DNA from: Oreohelix idahoensis
Taxonomy: Eukaryota; Mollusca; Gastropoda; Stylommatophora; Oreohelicidae
Length of the DNA stretch: 64,000 bases
NCBI GenBank assembly: GCA_024509875.1
Contig: JAMPIV010017574.1
Location: forward strand, 289,001 to 353,000
Direction: 5' to 3'
The notes below the pieces were generated by a model, which worked only from the letters and a program-made list of their open reading frames with translations, ran no database searches and was not told the origin of the DNA. The position numbers and the translations under genes were made by a program. This document shows positions 1 through 10,764 of the stretch, piece by piece; the stretch's first letter is position 1, and each line of letters starts with the position of its first letter.

Positions 1-154
1 CCATTCCACTATCCTTGGAGGTATTTAACCTCTCCATCTCAAGGCGTGGCTGGTTGAGCTCTCGTGGGGCTCCGTGAATCAGGGACACTCCCTTTTTACT
101 TCTCTGGCCTGTAGTAGGCCCCCTTGCACCAGCAAGGATCGGGGCTGGGGGGTT

Positions 155-895
155 TCACAAAACTATATATGGGGCCCCCAAGATGAAGTCATAAGCTGGC
201 TGTTCCATTACAGCAGCTTTGATTGTGCCACGCACAAACCTGCTCTCCACCTTAATATTGGCTATCCGCAACCGCTGTGAGGTCCCTCCCCTCAAAACTC
301 CACCAATATCAACCTTTTCCTTAGTCATTTGGCCTGGTTGTACCAAATGTCGGGCGACTATACTCGGGTAAGTAAGCCCGCTATCAAATAAACAAGTGGT
401 AGCAGTCCCATTCACTACTGCTGGTCCAATGTTAGAGAAACACTTCTCTGATTTGAAAGGTTCCCAATTGTTCCCTTTTTTCACTCTCACCGCCCTTAAA
501 TACGCTGTATGGTGAGTAGGTGGTTTGTTTACACACCGAGAAGTCCAGTGAGAAGTGGTACGGCAATTGCGACAGTATCTGTCGTTTTCTCCCCTGTTTT
601 TAGCGGGTTCATGAGACGTTGTCGCCTGTGCTCTGTTATGCGGTTGGAGCCGCAGGTTCTGACTGGGATGGGGCTCCTTGCGAGACGGCCCCTGCTGCTG
701 ATGAGCAGACGAAGAAAACGACTGCGATGCTGATGCTCCTTTGTCTGGTGCAGGCAGGTCTGAGTGTTTTCGTTTCTGTCCCAGTACTTCTGGAACCTTA
801 CAGCAAAAAGAATGATCTGGCCCAGTTGCTGGGCGCCTTGCTCTGTCAGGTACCTCCTCAAGTCGGGAGACATGTTTGCTTTCACTTGTTCGCAC
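155..895 (-). pseudogene. Gag zinc knuckle plus retropepsin-like protease (gypsy element at window start)
   Basis: The middle of this frame has a Gln/Ser/Arg-rich linker, then a CCHC-like knuckle CRNCRTTSHWTSRC (C-x2-C-x4-H-x4-C), the nucleic-acid binding part of Gag. About 45 residues later comes CLFDSGLTYPSIVARHL, whose D-S-G is the retropepsin active-site triad. A second hydrophobic strand (YDFILGAPY) matches the I-L-G element near the protease C-terminus. A stop follows at 155; the comparable pol continuation is in another frame towards the window start. The first ~45 residues are a shadow of the capsid frame. Confidence 0.7.
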
Positions 896-1206
896 ATGAC
901 AAGCTCTTCGAGTCCTTCAAACGTTTTTGTCAGACCCGACAATTCTCTCCAACGAGTGAGATAATTCCTCAGCCTTTCTGCGAAGTGGGGAAAACTTTCT
1001 CCTTTCTCCGGCCTGCTCTCCCTAAACATAGCTTGGCACTTACGGGGGGTCCACTGGAAGCGTTGTAACAGTGCGTTACAAGGGGCCTCAAAGTTATTTT
1101 GTTCGTCACTGAGCATCTTACAATAGATGTCGTAGGCCTGGTTTTTCAACGACTGAGATAATTTGAGGCACCACAAACTCTCATCCAACCCGTACGCTTT
1201 TGCCAT
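529..1206 (-). pseudogene. Gag capsid-like domain (gypsy element at window start)
   Basis: The frame reads MAKAYGLDESLWCLKLSQSL, then FPHFAERLRNYLTRW and LTKTFEGLEELVMCEQ, the helical pattern of the retrotransposon Gag/SCAN-like capsid fold (aromatic residues around a conserved RW, then an LxxLVMxEQ helix). It is an internal section, not a separate gene; the ATG is simply the first Met after the indel near 1250. After about residue 150 the frame goes off, and the Ser/Gln-rich linker continues in the frame of the next entry. Confidence 0.7.
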
Positions 1207-1637
1207 TCGTTCAAATTTTTCCAGGAATATGTCAATTTCCTCATTCCCGTTAGGGAAAAGTCCATTGGAAAATTCATAGCCGCCATCCGGGAGCCTCCCT
1301 GTCCTGGGGTGTCTGACGCCACTGCTCTGGGTGAATCTCCATTCGCTGAACTGCCCTCTGAAGATCTACTTTGCAGTTCCAGAGACCGCATGGCAAGTTC
1401 ATGCTGCCTCTCTGCTGCCTTCTCTTCTTTCTCCGCTTCCAATTTACGCAGGTCCATCTCTGCCAGTCGGGCCCTCTCTTCTTTCTCCGCTTCCAATTTA
1501 CGCAGGTCCACCTCTGCCAGTCGGTCCTGTTCCATCATAATGTAGGCCTTAGTCTCTGCCTCATCCATCCCCATGTCTCTAGCTGCCTCCCTCCATGCAG
1601 CAAGTAACTTGACCAATTCAGCCATCTTACCTGACAA
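1146..1637 (-). pseudogene. Gag N-terminal part with charged coiled coil (gypsy element at window start)
   Basis: A 163-residue frame starts MSGKMAELVKLLAAWREAA and continues into a Glu/Lys/Arg-rich coiled coil. Within it a 17-residue block (RLAE.DLRKLEAEKEE) occurs twice in tandem, seen as a 51-bp direct repeat at about 1422-1530. A Ser/Gly-rich linker follows. The last ~35 residues are out of frame: the homologous continuation (PNGNEEIDIFLEKFERMAKAYG) lies in the next frame, which places an indel near 1250. The role, as for Gag proteins generally, is particle assembly. The start ATG at 1637 is the first in a good context. Confidence 0.7.
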
Positions 1638-2070
1638 CTCTGCCGTAACTCACAAAGAGGGGAAATAACACATGGAACAAGAAAGATTTACTGTACCTAC
1701 TCAGCACTACTCCCTGTCTGTCCCAAAACCCCGAATTCAGACTAGCACCAATCTGAAGAACTACCTGAAAAAAATTTGATTATGCCGCTACCTGAAAACC
1801 CGAATTTACCTTCCTGTTAAGAAAAAATTCAGTTAATCATCAGTTACCTCTAGTCATCAAACTAACTACAGCTACAATCTGACTGCACCCTGTGGAGAAA
1901 CTTCCTGTGGAAAAAAACTATAGCTAGATCAGTTTTGATAGCTCTAGTCTAGGGGATATTATAAAGAAATCTATTTTCCAGAACTTCCTATAGAAAACAA
2001 TCTATGAATCTCAACACGGTCACAGAATTGATCCTAACAAGATAATCCCAAGGACGATCGCCACCCACTT

Positions 2071-3066
2071 TGTCACGAAGTGGATTTAGGACTAGAGGCT
2101 GTCTACCTAAATAGACTAGACCCTAGTGGAAAGAAAGACTAAGAAGATAGATTTCAGAAGAAAAATGACAGTGACTGTGGGAGATGAGGCTATTGGCGTC
2201 AAGGGTCAAGAACCTAAATTGACTCTCCCTTGCCACTACGTGACGTAATGTTTTGCGATAACCTCACTACCTCTAACTACCAAGACTGGGATAAGGTTTA
2301 AGTAACTTAACACCACAGACACCACTATACAGACAACATAAAGGTTGAAGTAAGTGACTGATCCAGCCTATAATTTACAATAGATTTTATTTACACCATA
2401 AAATTCATGTAACATACTACAAATATGATAAAATTTCGTGTTCACACACCTGGAAAAAAGAACACAATAATCAATTAATGTGATTTGGTAACTTACCCCA
2501 CAAATCGCCCTCACCCTCAAACCTGAAAATAAGAAAGGTAAGAAATACATCAACTTGTGAAGTGGGATCTCTAACATTTAGATCCGCCTTACTCTGAATC
2601 TACTAAATATCATGTAACCACAATCTAACTTCTACTGTCCGTCTGTCTGCAGACGGTTTCTCCTAAACCAATGACGTGGCCACCCAGCTTCTCTGTAGGC
2701 TAACTACCCTTCTATGCTAACACAGTATCCACAAAAAAAGAACTCTTCTATCATCTCCTACACAACTTGACGATGAATTGCTAAGTTCTATTTCTGTTCA
2801 GTGTCTGTCTGACGCTCCTAGTTTCTACTGAGAAAAAAAGCTTCTCCACTACTCTCCTTCTCTCTCTCTATCTGGTGCAGTTAAGAGGGATTGTAACCCT
2901 TTCTCCTCTTCTCCGCCTGTTGTAGCTGCTGACTTGCTTGGTAAACTAAATTCGGGACGTGGTCTATTTCTGCTTCCAAATAGACGAATTTTTACTTTGC
3001 AGTAGCCCGGATACCCCTCTCTTGGGTTCAGGGCTGTCGGGATTATTGTGCCCGAAATTCACGACA
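2071..3066 (-). repeat. Possible 5' LTR of the gypsy element at window start; outer edge uncertain
   Basis: The inner edge is argued from a - strand ...CGTGACA at 2071 directly before the untranslated leader, i.e. a CA terminus. An outer TG candidate is TGTCGTGAAT on the - strand at 3066, giving a 996-bp block with TG...CA ends. No partner LTR is in the window and no target duplication can be tested, so the outer edge is a guess. No coding signal is seen in the block. Confidence 0.3.
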
Positions 3067-5849
3067 CCTTTTAGGCCCTGCGCCTAGGATCAGTGTGAGC
3101 TTAATATGAGCGTAAATAGCTCCGAATTTGGTAAGAACATCTGTTCTTGCTGAAGAAGTCTGTGCTTCCAGCTCCCTGCTCTCTCTTGGGTACAAAGACT
3201 CTTGCACCAGTGACCACCTTGTCACCACTCCACTTTCTTTTCTGGCTCTGCCGTCCCTTCTTCTCCTGAGAAGCCCGGTGAACTTCTAGCCAGCTGAAGG
3301 ACTACTGAGCCCTAGCTGCCACGCCTGGAAACTATCTGCTGTGGACAAAACAATAACAAATATATATCGCACAACAAATTTTCCATATCCTTAACACTTA
3401 ACTCCCTTAACTCTCAATCTTTAACACTTAAATCCCAACTCTTCAACCACTTAAGTCTCAAATCTCTAACACTTAAGTTTCAAATCTTCAATACAGCTCC
3501 CATGCTCTAGTATCGCCTCAGCGATTAGTAAATATGCCTACCCCCACCCGTTATAACATTGCCACTACTGAATGAACCGGTTGCCGGTAAAATTCCTGGC
3601 CCTACTATTTAACAATGATCGAGGTGTTACCTCGCTAAACCCCATTACAATAGACTTCCCCCGAGACAATAATCTCCCGTCTCCATGAATTCACCATTAT
3701 AAACATATGTCTATTGGATATGGACTAATTAAAAATCCCAACTAGACCCGTAACTGCTGACTTCAAAATGTAGGTGTTACCCACACAGAGCAAAATACAC
3801 AATTTCCTATGTTCTACCATAACTGTTAAAGTCACTCATTCTTAACAACAGCGTTACCCAAATGAGTCCGCTGGTAATTTACACACATTTAAAGAACAAT
3901 TAAATACACACACAAATACCTAACGTATTTACTCTGCCAACATTATAAATCAAATATTGGGAAATCTTCACCCACGTGTCGGGAATATTATTTACACCCG
4001 ATTCTGATAACAATGTATATTAAAATCTCTAAAGGAACTGCAATTGTATCTTACAAATGCATGCCCCGCTATCTCCCTTTCCGTTATCAGATTCACCCCT
4101 CTAGAAAAAGATACACTGCACGTGCTCAGGTAGCACCTTGTTCCAAATCCTCGAAAATCACAATGAAATTTCGTGCATCGTATCTAAAAATTTGGATATT
4201 TAGCATCTCAAATCTTTAAGCTTTCCTTATCTCACAAAAAGAGTGAATGCACTCTAATAATTATTTAGAAAAGAGGGTAACTCATGGCATGTCCGTTACG
4301 AACTAAAATTAATTTCACAAGCGTGTTTCACGCTGCACCATTTAAAATTCACAAATCCAGGAAAAATAAATACCCCTGTCTTCTGACAATAACAGTAATA
4401 CTCCAATTTATACAAACAGCTACTCTGAGGAAACTATCAAAATTCCCTACTACCTTTTCACCAATTACCTAATTGCGCTGTCAGTTATTCAATTAAAAAT
4501 TTAGCATTGATGGCTCTACTTCTATGAATTAACTTTAACGCCTAGAAACAAACTCTGCAAAAATCTTATAAACTATTAAAGCTTAATTAACTGCATATTT
4601 ACCAGCAACGAATTTCTCTCGATAGAGCAAATCGGCTCTGTACATACAATACAGGCAGTTCTTTCCAAGGCGTAGAAGTTCTAAAAATCTGAGAGACTTC
4701 TGCCAGGCAACCATGCGTTTTTATTACAAGCCCCGAGGCCGGCGACCACGCTAAGCCTGCGTCACTCCCTGGCTTTGTTCTTAAGCGGGTCAATCTCTGG
4801 AAAAATTCCATTGCTATTCCGTTCCACGCGCTTAATCTCCCACTACCCCCAACTGTTGCGTGAACTTCCTGCCGTCTAAAATTACCCTTCCTAATAATTA
4901 CGGCGCGCTCACTGAGAAGAACCAAAAATTCTCTGCCATTATGTTTACACTATAAATTCCTACATGAACGAATTTCTTCCTGAAAAAGAAACCCTGGGGC
5001 GAGTCTAGAAGTTCAAACTACCATCTCTTCTAGAAACCGTAATTAATACTCTACCCAAAAAGTCCAAACTCTATTATTATACAAAGAGAAATAAAAAAAC
5101 GAATAAGATAAAAATCCCACCGTAATCTTTCCCTGAAAAACGTAAATAAACTTGGGGCCTGTTGTAAATGCAATCACATTAACTCCTCACACATATCAGA
5201 TTGGTCTTTACTCAGAATACCATATCTTATATTTTTGCTTAAATGTTTACAACATTGGAATGTTACTCTACAAGAAGTGTTTTTCTCCTATGAAGTGATG
5301 CTCCCTGAGTAAATCACAAAAAGATGCCTAACCAATATAGATATTATTATTAATATGCACTGGTTAAGTTTAAAACAGCTAGCAATTATTTACCAGCTGA
5401 CGAGTATCTAAATGTGGCTGGGTCCTTTATTCCTCACAAGAGAAATCAATTCCAAATTCGATAGGGCACAAACAATGTAGTCTCCTTTAGACGAATACAA
5501 GTGACTGGTTCTTCTGACAGCGGATCTTCAGCAAAAGAGCCCAGGACTCCAACACCTTTTCTTGTATAGACCTAGCTGTCTATTGTCATGGCTGACCTGC
5601 GTCGCTATTTGCACGAGGGAATGCAAATGGAGACCTAATATCTGCACAGACCAGAGCTAACGACCGTTTTAAAAAAGTCTCCCCTTGACCAGAGGAAATC
5701 TCTTCGCGATGGAGAAGAAAAATGCCAGAGTTAGTTACCCTCGTGCAGGTGTGCTCAAGGCTGTTCCAAGAGTTTGCTTCTATTAATTACAGGATGAAGT
5801 AACTCCGGCCGACTAGGGAACAATCACATCAGGGACGCGCGGTGGTCGC
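3067..5849. other. About 2.8 kb of AT-rich DNA without recognisable genes
   Basis: Only short ORFs without family resemblance or codon pattern are present on either strand. I see no splice-framed exon, tRNA, or transposase motif. Short degenerate repeats of 'cttaactc/cttaagtc' occur around 3390-3490. It may be an older, unrecognisable part of the adjacent retroelement or plain intron/intergenic DNA. Confidence 0.5.
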
Positions 5850-5850
5850 A

Positions 5851-6033
5851 GAGAATTCTTAATGATCCCGTTTAGCCAAGAGATCAAACGTTCTGAATGC
5901 AGGAACCAACAGAGAATTCTTAATGATCCCGTTTAGCCAAGAGATCAAACGTTCTGAATGCAGGAACCAACAGAGAATTCGTAATGATCCCGTTTAGCCA
6001 AGAGATCAAAAGTTCTGAATGCAAGAACCAGCA
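5851..6033. repeat. 61-bp tandem repeat, three copies
   Basis: Three consecutive copies begin with gagaattc at 5851, 5912 and 5973 (period 61). Copies one and two are nearly identical; copy three has several substitutions (for example aaacgttctg to aaagttctg, and cagg to aagaa). No coding meaning is apparent. Confidence 0.9.
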
Positions 6034-6105
6034 GAGAATAAAGAAAAGTCCGGCTAGTAATGGTTACCGAGGTCAATACTTGTCGTCTTTGACAATGAAT
6101 GAGCC

Positions 6106-6115
6106 GAGAGAGATG

Positions 6116-6173
<58 letters not shown>

Positions 6174-6176
6174 AGG
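6106..6176. repeat. (GA)n microsatellite ending in a G-rich tract
   Basis: A run of GA dinucleotides with a few interruptions is followed by ggggggggagggggtgg. Long Ser/Leu-rich reading frames across it are artefacts of the repeat. Confidence 0.95.
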
Positions 6177-6424
6177 GGGTGGTCACTGGGCAAGATTGAC
6201 AACTGAAACATAAAGGAAATGCAACAGAATGTAAGCCTTTCATAGACAGGGCGGTTCTTAACATAGAGAAAAAAAATTAGTCGGATAAGTTCGGGCAAAA
6301 TAGATAAATAGGTGTGTGCCACTCCAAGGCATATAGTATGACGAAAAGATAATAACCGATAGATGAGGGCGAAAAGGAAGGTTAGAAAAGAGATGGAAAG
6401 AAAAAAATAATGGATGAATGACAT

Positions 6425-6560
6425 TTGATCACAATCATCAACAATATTTACCCGTCAGCTCCTTAAGGAGCAAAGGATCAGCAAATTTATGCTCAAGGTT
6501 CTCAAGTCACGTGACATCTGCTCCAGATCTTTCCATGTCTTCTTTATCCATTTCATTTCT
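6425..6560 (-). mobile_element. LINE 3' end fragment (RT C-terminal tail and 3' UTR)
   Basis: On the - strand the end of a reading frame reads KKTWKDLEQMSRDLRTL...LCSLRS-stop. This matches the extreme C-terminus of the LINE copy at 40985-41945 (RTWKELEMMARDRRTW...LCSF). It is followed by a short 3' UTR with the CTCCTTaaGGAG motif seen at the end of such elements, then a TGATGATTG tail near 6430. Only this tail is preserved; upstream it passes straight into the 33-bp array. Confidence 0.7.
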
Positions 6561-6965
6561 ATCTCCATTTCTCTTCTCCCCGTGTCTTTGTCAGTCTCCA
6601 TTTCTCTTCTCCCCGTGTCTTTGTCAGTCTCCATCTCTCTTCTCCCCGTGTCTTTGTCAGTCTCCATCTCTCTTCTCCTCGTGTCTTTGTCAGTCTCCAT
6701 CTCTCTTCTCCCCGTGTCTTTGTCAGTCTCCATCTCTCTTCTCCCCGTGTCTTTGTCAGTCTCCATCTCTCTTCTCCCCGTGTCTTTGTCAGTCTCCATC
6801 TCTCTTCTCCCCGTGTCTTTGTCAGTCTCCATCTCTCTTCTCCCCGTGTCTTTGTCAGTCTCCATCTCTCTTCTCCCCGTGTCTTTGTCAGTCTCCATCT
6901 CTCTTCTCCCCGTGTCTTTGTCAGTCTCCATCTCTCTTCTCCCCGTGTCTTTGTCAGTCTCCATC
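6561..6965 (-). repeat. 33-bp minisatellite, about 12 copies, amplified from LINE coding sequence
   Basis: Units of exactly 33 bp (tctccatctctcttctcccc plus gtgtctttgtcag on +) repeat about 12 times with very few substitutions. All frames stay open because 33 is a multiple of 3. On the - strand each unit reads METDKDTGRRE. That corresponds to the RRELETD... stretch just before the TWKDLEQMSRDR tail of the adjoining LINE (compare RRRELQTEVKLMRRTWKELE in the copy at 40985-41945). So the array expanded inside a LINE 3' fragment. It is not a gene. Confidence 0.9.
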
Positions 6966-7086
6966 TACCTGCTACCATATGGCTTCCTCAAACATTCTAC
7001 CGAACCCAAAAGATGAAAATCTCAAAAGCTTATTTTCATAAATGTTAGACCGCCCACAAACAAGCTTGGACTACTCCTAATAAAAT

Positions 7087-7425
7087 ATGAACAATCAAAA
7101 AGATATGCACACCATCATAGCGGGTAGACGCTGGGATTTGGTTGACCACGTCAACATAAGAAATCCCGACACAGTCATCAGAACTTCTATGCAATGGATC
7201 TCAGAAGGAAGGCGAAAGAGGGGCCGACCAAAAACAACTTGCCGGAGATCTGTGCAGGCGGAGATGAAAGCTTGAACCAGAATCTGGACACTGACAGAAG
7301 GATGGTCACGGACCATGCAAGATGGAGAGAGAGTTGGTGGCTGCCCTAGAAAACACCATTAGGTGTGATCGTCAATGATGACCTTGTCAGTGAGCGGCTA
7401 AGGATTCAAGAAGAAGAAGATCTAG
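7087..7425 (+). mobile_element. LINE 3' terminal fragment, + strand, with AAG tail
   Basis: The frame from 7087 contains GRRKRGRPKTTCRRSVQAEM, the basic motif typical of the C-terminus of RTE/CR1-like LINE reverse transcriptases. It is followed out of frame by remnants of the W-x-x-x-x-x-x-ARDR-x-W tail (tggtcacggaccatgcaagatgg). The segment ends in gattcaagaagaagaagat, an (AAG)n tail as in many such LINEs. It is heavily 5' truncated and from a different family than the fragment in the 33-bp array. Confidence 0.7.
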
Positions 7426-7734
7426 AGAAAATTCTTTGACTTAGCTGATTATATTCTCTTCTAACTGCCAACTTGACACGTCATTTTCTGAGCATATCTC
7501 AGTTGCATAACTCACTTACATTTCATATTTACTAAATCTAACATATCTCGGCACATTAAACTCCTCTTTCCTTACACTTCCCAAACTATGAAGGGTAAGA
7601 TGTATGTGGGTGTGTCTATAAATGTAGCGACTCACAGCGATAACCGTACGCCTCTATCAAGATCGCTGACTAGGTGATAATTCATGATAAATAAATGCAC
7701 ACCAAAGACTAGTTCAATCTCTATACCGGTACGT

Positions 7735-8228
7735 TTATATAACAAGTCACCAGCGATATAACAAGTCACAATGAACATAGGGTCATGTACAGCCACAAGC
7801 GATATAACAAGTCACAATGAACGTAGGGTCATGTACAGTCACAAGCGATATAACAAGTCACAATGAACGTAGGGTCAACTACAGTCACAAGCGATATAAA
7901 AAGTCACAATGACTATAGGGTCATGTACAGTCACAAGCAATATAACAAGTCACAATGAACGTAGGGTCATGTACAGTCACAAGCGATATAACAAGTCACA
8001 ATGAACGTAGGGTCATGTACAGTCACAAGCAATATAACAAGTCACAATGAACGTAGGGTTATGTACAGTCACAAGCGATTAACAAGTCACAATGAACGTA
8101 GGGTCATGTACAGTCACAAGCGAAATAACAAGTCACAATGAACGTAGGGTCATGTACAGTCAGAAGCAATATAACAAGTCACAATGAACGTAGGACCATG
8201 TACAGTCACAAGCGATATAATAAAATCC
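7735..8228. repeat. 46-bp tandem satellite, about 10-11 copies
   Basis: Unit agtcacaagcgatataacaa followed by gtcacaatgaacgtagggtcatgtac, 46 bp long, is repeated head to tail from about 7735 to 8225 with scattered substitutions (gcgat/gcaat, gaacgt/gaacat, one shortened 'gcgattaac' unit). There are no spacers, so it is not a CRISPR array. No ORF or promoter motif is evident. Confidence 0.92.
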
Positions 8229-8257
8229 ATAACATTTCACAACCACATTGGTAAATC

Positions 8258-8493
8258 AGCAAACTACTTCAACAGCCTTCTTCATGAACAAACTACTTCA
8301 ACAGCCATCTTCATGAACAAACTACTTCAACAGCCATCTTCATGAACAAACTACTTCAACAGCCATCTTCATGAACAAACTACTTCAACAGCCTTCTTCA
8401 TGAACAAACTACTTCAACAGCCTTCTTCATGAACAAACTACTTCAACAGCCTTCTTCATGAACAAACTACTTCAACAGCCTTCTTCATGAACA
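8258..8493. repeat. 29-bp tandem repeat, about 8 copies
   Basis: Unit aacaaactacttcaacagcc plus (t/a)tcttcatg, 29 bp, repeated about eight times with only a C/A-type alternation at one position (ccttcttc versus ccatcttc). It lies 30 bp after the 46-bp satellite but has an unrelated unit. Confidence 0.92.
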
Positions 8494-9784
8494 AAACGCT
8501 TCCCAAAATCAATGGCCCTCTAAACAACACTTCTCTTCCAACTCGCTACTCGCCGTCAACTGCCCCTTCCAACACGCTTCACTGTCCTCTCGTTCTCCGC
8601 AACCAACATTCACAGAAACACGTGAATTCCTTGCACACGCCACACTGAACACAGTTTACTACCATACCATTTACTCTGTTACGGGCTGCCTCCCTTAGCT
8701 CTACAGTAGTGATCCAACAGTAGCCAAAACTCAAGAGTAACTAATGTGGGTCTTCAAAGGTGTCTACCTTCGCACAAGATTACTCTTGGCTGAGTTGTAG
8801 ATAGAAGGATAATTATGCTTCTACCTCCAGGGAGTGTTAACAAGATATTCAGAAAGCGAGAACAGTGCTGCATGAGCAAATGTTAACTCTATTATCTACC
8901 GTCAACTTTTGTGAAGGATCGGGTTTTCTTATAATTCGTTAGCTCGTTCAAACCCCAAACTGAGTTAATTCAGCGAAATTCCTCTTATTATTATTGTATA
9001 GCTCAGTTTAAGTGTGTTTAGGAAATTGTCAGAGACATACGGTTGTAGAACATTCAAAATGAAAAAATCAAATTTAGATACAAGTAACAAATTTAATGAT
9101 CAATTATGTTTTAACGGTTATAAAAATGAATAATTATTTAACAAACAATAGTCAGCATCGAGTAATGTTATGGAGTTAAAAAATTGATAGTTCACTTGGC
9201 AGCTTTTATGTTTATACTTAGCTGCCAATGAGTTCGTCTCTTCTGCTTGTCGCGAGAGGTTCCTTAATTTATGAAGAATAAGACAACAAGGTGTATCAGG
9301 TGATACTAGGATAGTTGCCAGAGAGGAGTCTGGTCTTATAAGAAATACCCCATTCTCAGAAAAGAGCAATGGTGTATAGAGTTCATAGGTTTAAAGTCAG
9401 GTTGTAAAGAATTTCTGGCCGAGATAGTAATATTCAGTACCAGAATTCTATGGTGCCACTCTCGGAATTATACCTATGGGCTGTTATAGTATCTAGGGGA
9501 ATTAATTAAATTTAAAGTAACAGGAATTCAAAGCTGACATAAAGTAATCAAAACAGTGCACTACAATTTCTTAATTTTATTTATGTACAATCATCTGTTT
9601 AGTTTTGTTTGTGTAAACACAAACCCTAAAAATAACCCACTGATGATGTTGCATGTATCTACACCAAATAAAAGTCAATCACTAAAAAAAAAGTCTTTTC
9701 CTTGTTGCTAAGGCTCCCTTGTTATGAAACTAGTCTTAGTTCAACTAATCCTCTGGAACCAATGTTAATGTTGGTACTTGAATT
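8494..9784. other. 1.3 kb without recognisable features
   Basis: No supported gene, RNA or mobile-element motif. Short ORFs (for example 9118-9369 on -) show no resemblance to known families. Confidence 0.5.
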
Positions 9785-10760
9785 TATCTTCAGTATTAGG
9801 GGGGTAGATATTGACAACTGTCACAATGTCTTCACTGTTACTGATATCACTTACTTACTTACTTAGTCGTTCCCCTTCTACCGTGAGGTGTAGAGGTTTG
9901 GAAGAGAGAGTGCCAGACTATTCTATCAGCTGTCTTCTTCCTGGCCTGGTACCATTCTAGTCCTCGGTCCTTCAAAGATTGTCTAATGTTGTCCTCCCAG
10001 CGGACTCTGGGTCGTCCTGGAGGTCTGGATCCCTGGCTCTTTGTTTCTCATGCTTGTCGTGGTAGCCGATCTTCTCCTATTCTGCAGACATGGCCAAACC
10101 ATCTTAGTTGGGACTGTTCTATTTGGGTCTGCAGCGGGTGGGATTTTAGGCCTTGACGTATCGTCTGGTTGCGGACCATGTCTCTTCTTGTTACTTCAAC
10201 CACCTTTCTCAGATACCTCATTTCTGAGGTTTGGATCTGGCTTTTGTGGGTTGTAGTCATTGCCCATGACTCGCATCCATATGTCAAGACTGGGACATAG
10301 GTGGAGCGGTATACAGCCATCTTCGTTTTCTTACCAACCTCTCTCTTGCTGAGGAATCCTCGATTTATGGCCTGAAAAAGTCTCCCAGCCGCTGCTTTTC
10401 GAATGGTCAACTCTTCTTTGATGCCTCCTTTCGGTCTATAATAGCTCCGAGATATTTAAAGTGGTCGACCTGCTCCAGGACCTGTTCTCCCAACTTAATC
10501 TGATGTTTTCTTTCTTCTCGTGATATCACCATGGATTTTGTTTTAGAGCTGACTGATATCACTTGACTTCAAAATACTTCTATGTTATGTAGCTTTTGAA
10601 AACTGTCACTCTGACTGAAGTCTATATTGGTTGGTAAATATTAAAAACTGTCACAATAACTTCAATGTTACTGAGAACACTTGAATTCACAATATTTCTA
10701 TGTTATGTAGCTTTTGAAAACTGTCACTCTGACTACAATGTTACTGTGATCACTTTTTTT
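9785..10760. repeat. Local ~120-bp direct repeat interrupted by a LINE
   Basis: A block with tattaaaaactgtcacaata, then ...ttcaatgttactg, then ...tttctatgttatgtagcttt and ...ctgtcactctgact is present at 10630-10745. A second copy is split: its first half is at 9800-9852 and its second half at 10565-10625. The split point is exactly the LINE insertion site described in the next entry. Confidence 0.75.
9853..10551 (-). mobile_element. 5'-truncated LINE fragment with perfect 13-bp target site duplication
   Basis: The - strand frame (10410 to 10048) has the thumb/C-terminal signature of LINE reverse transcriptases: YVPVLTYGCESWAM, MRYLRKVVEVTRRDMVRNQ and SQLRWFGHVCRI. The 3' end is a short (AAGT)n tail at 9853-9864. 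The flanks are identical: actgatatcactt at 9840-9852 and again at 10552-10564, a 13-bp duplication that fixes both ends. A sister fragment of the same family is at 39233-39893. It is a non-functional fragment: the catalytic RT half and any ORF1 are missing, and frame breaks occur towards the tail. Confidence 0.88.
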
Positions 10761-10764
10761 TCCT

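Larger units (their letters stand above)
1..2070 (-). mobile_element. Ty3/gypsy-type LTR retrotransposon, internal region (gag, zinc knuckle, protease), decayed; cut by window start
   Basis: On the - strand, 1637 down to 1 reads as Gag, then a CCHC zinc knuckle, then an aspartic protease, the order of a Ty3/gypsy polyprotein. The rest of pol lies outside the window. Three overlapping frames are needed to follow it, with breaks near 1250 and 750-800, so it is either decayed or carries sequencing indels. The leader between 1640 and 2070 has no other ORF. It ends against a sequence reading GTGACA on the - strand at 2071, a plausible 3' edge of the 5' LTR. This is not the same family as the three integrase-first elements further right, because it has a true CCHC knuckle. 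Confidence 0.8.

Noticed and set aside
1309..1607. Ser/Leu-rich + strand ORFs near 1.3-1.6 kb
   Set aside because: Shadows of the Glu/Lys-rich Gag coiled coil on the opposite strand.
2071..5900. A single very long LTR reaching to the 61-bp repeats
   Set aside because: No partner copy, no TG edge with support and no target duplication; only the inner edge at 2071 is defensible.
6418..7041. Long open frames on both strands over the 33-bp array
   Set aside because: They exist only because the unit length is a multiple of three; no start context or flanking coding signal supports a gene.
7735..8493. Possible CRISPR array
   Set aside because: Units are head-to-tail satellites without variable spacers, and the genome is eukaryotic.
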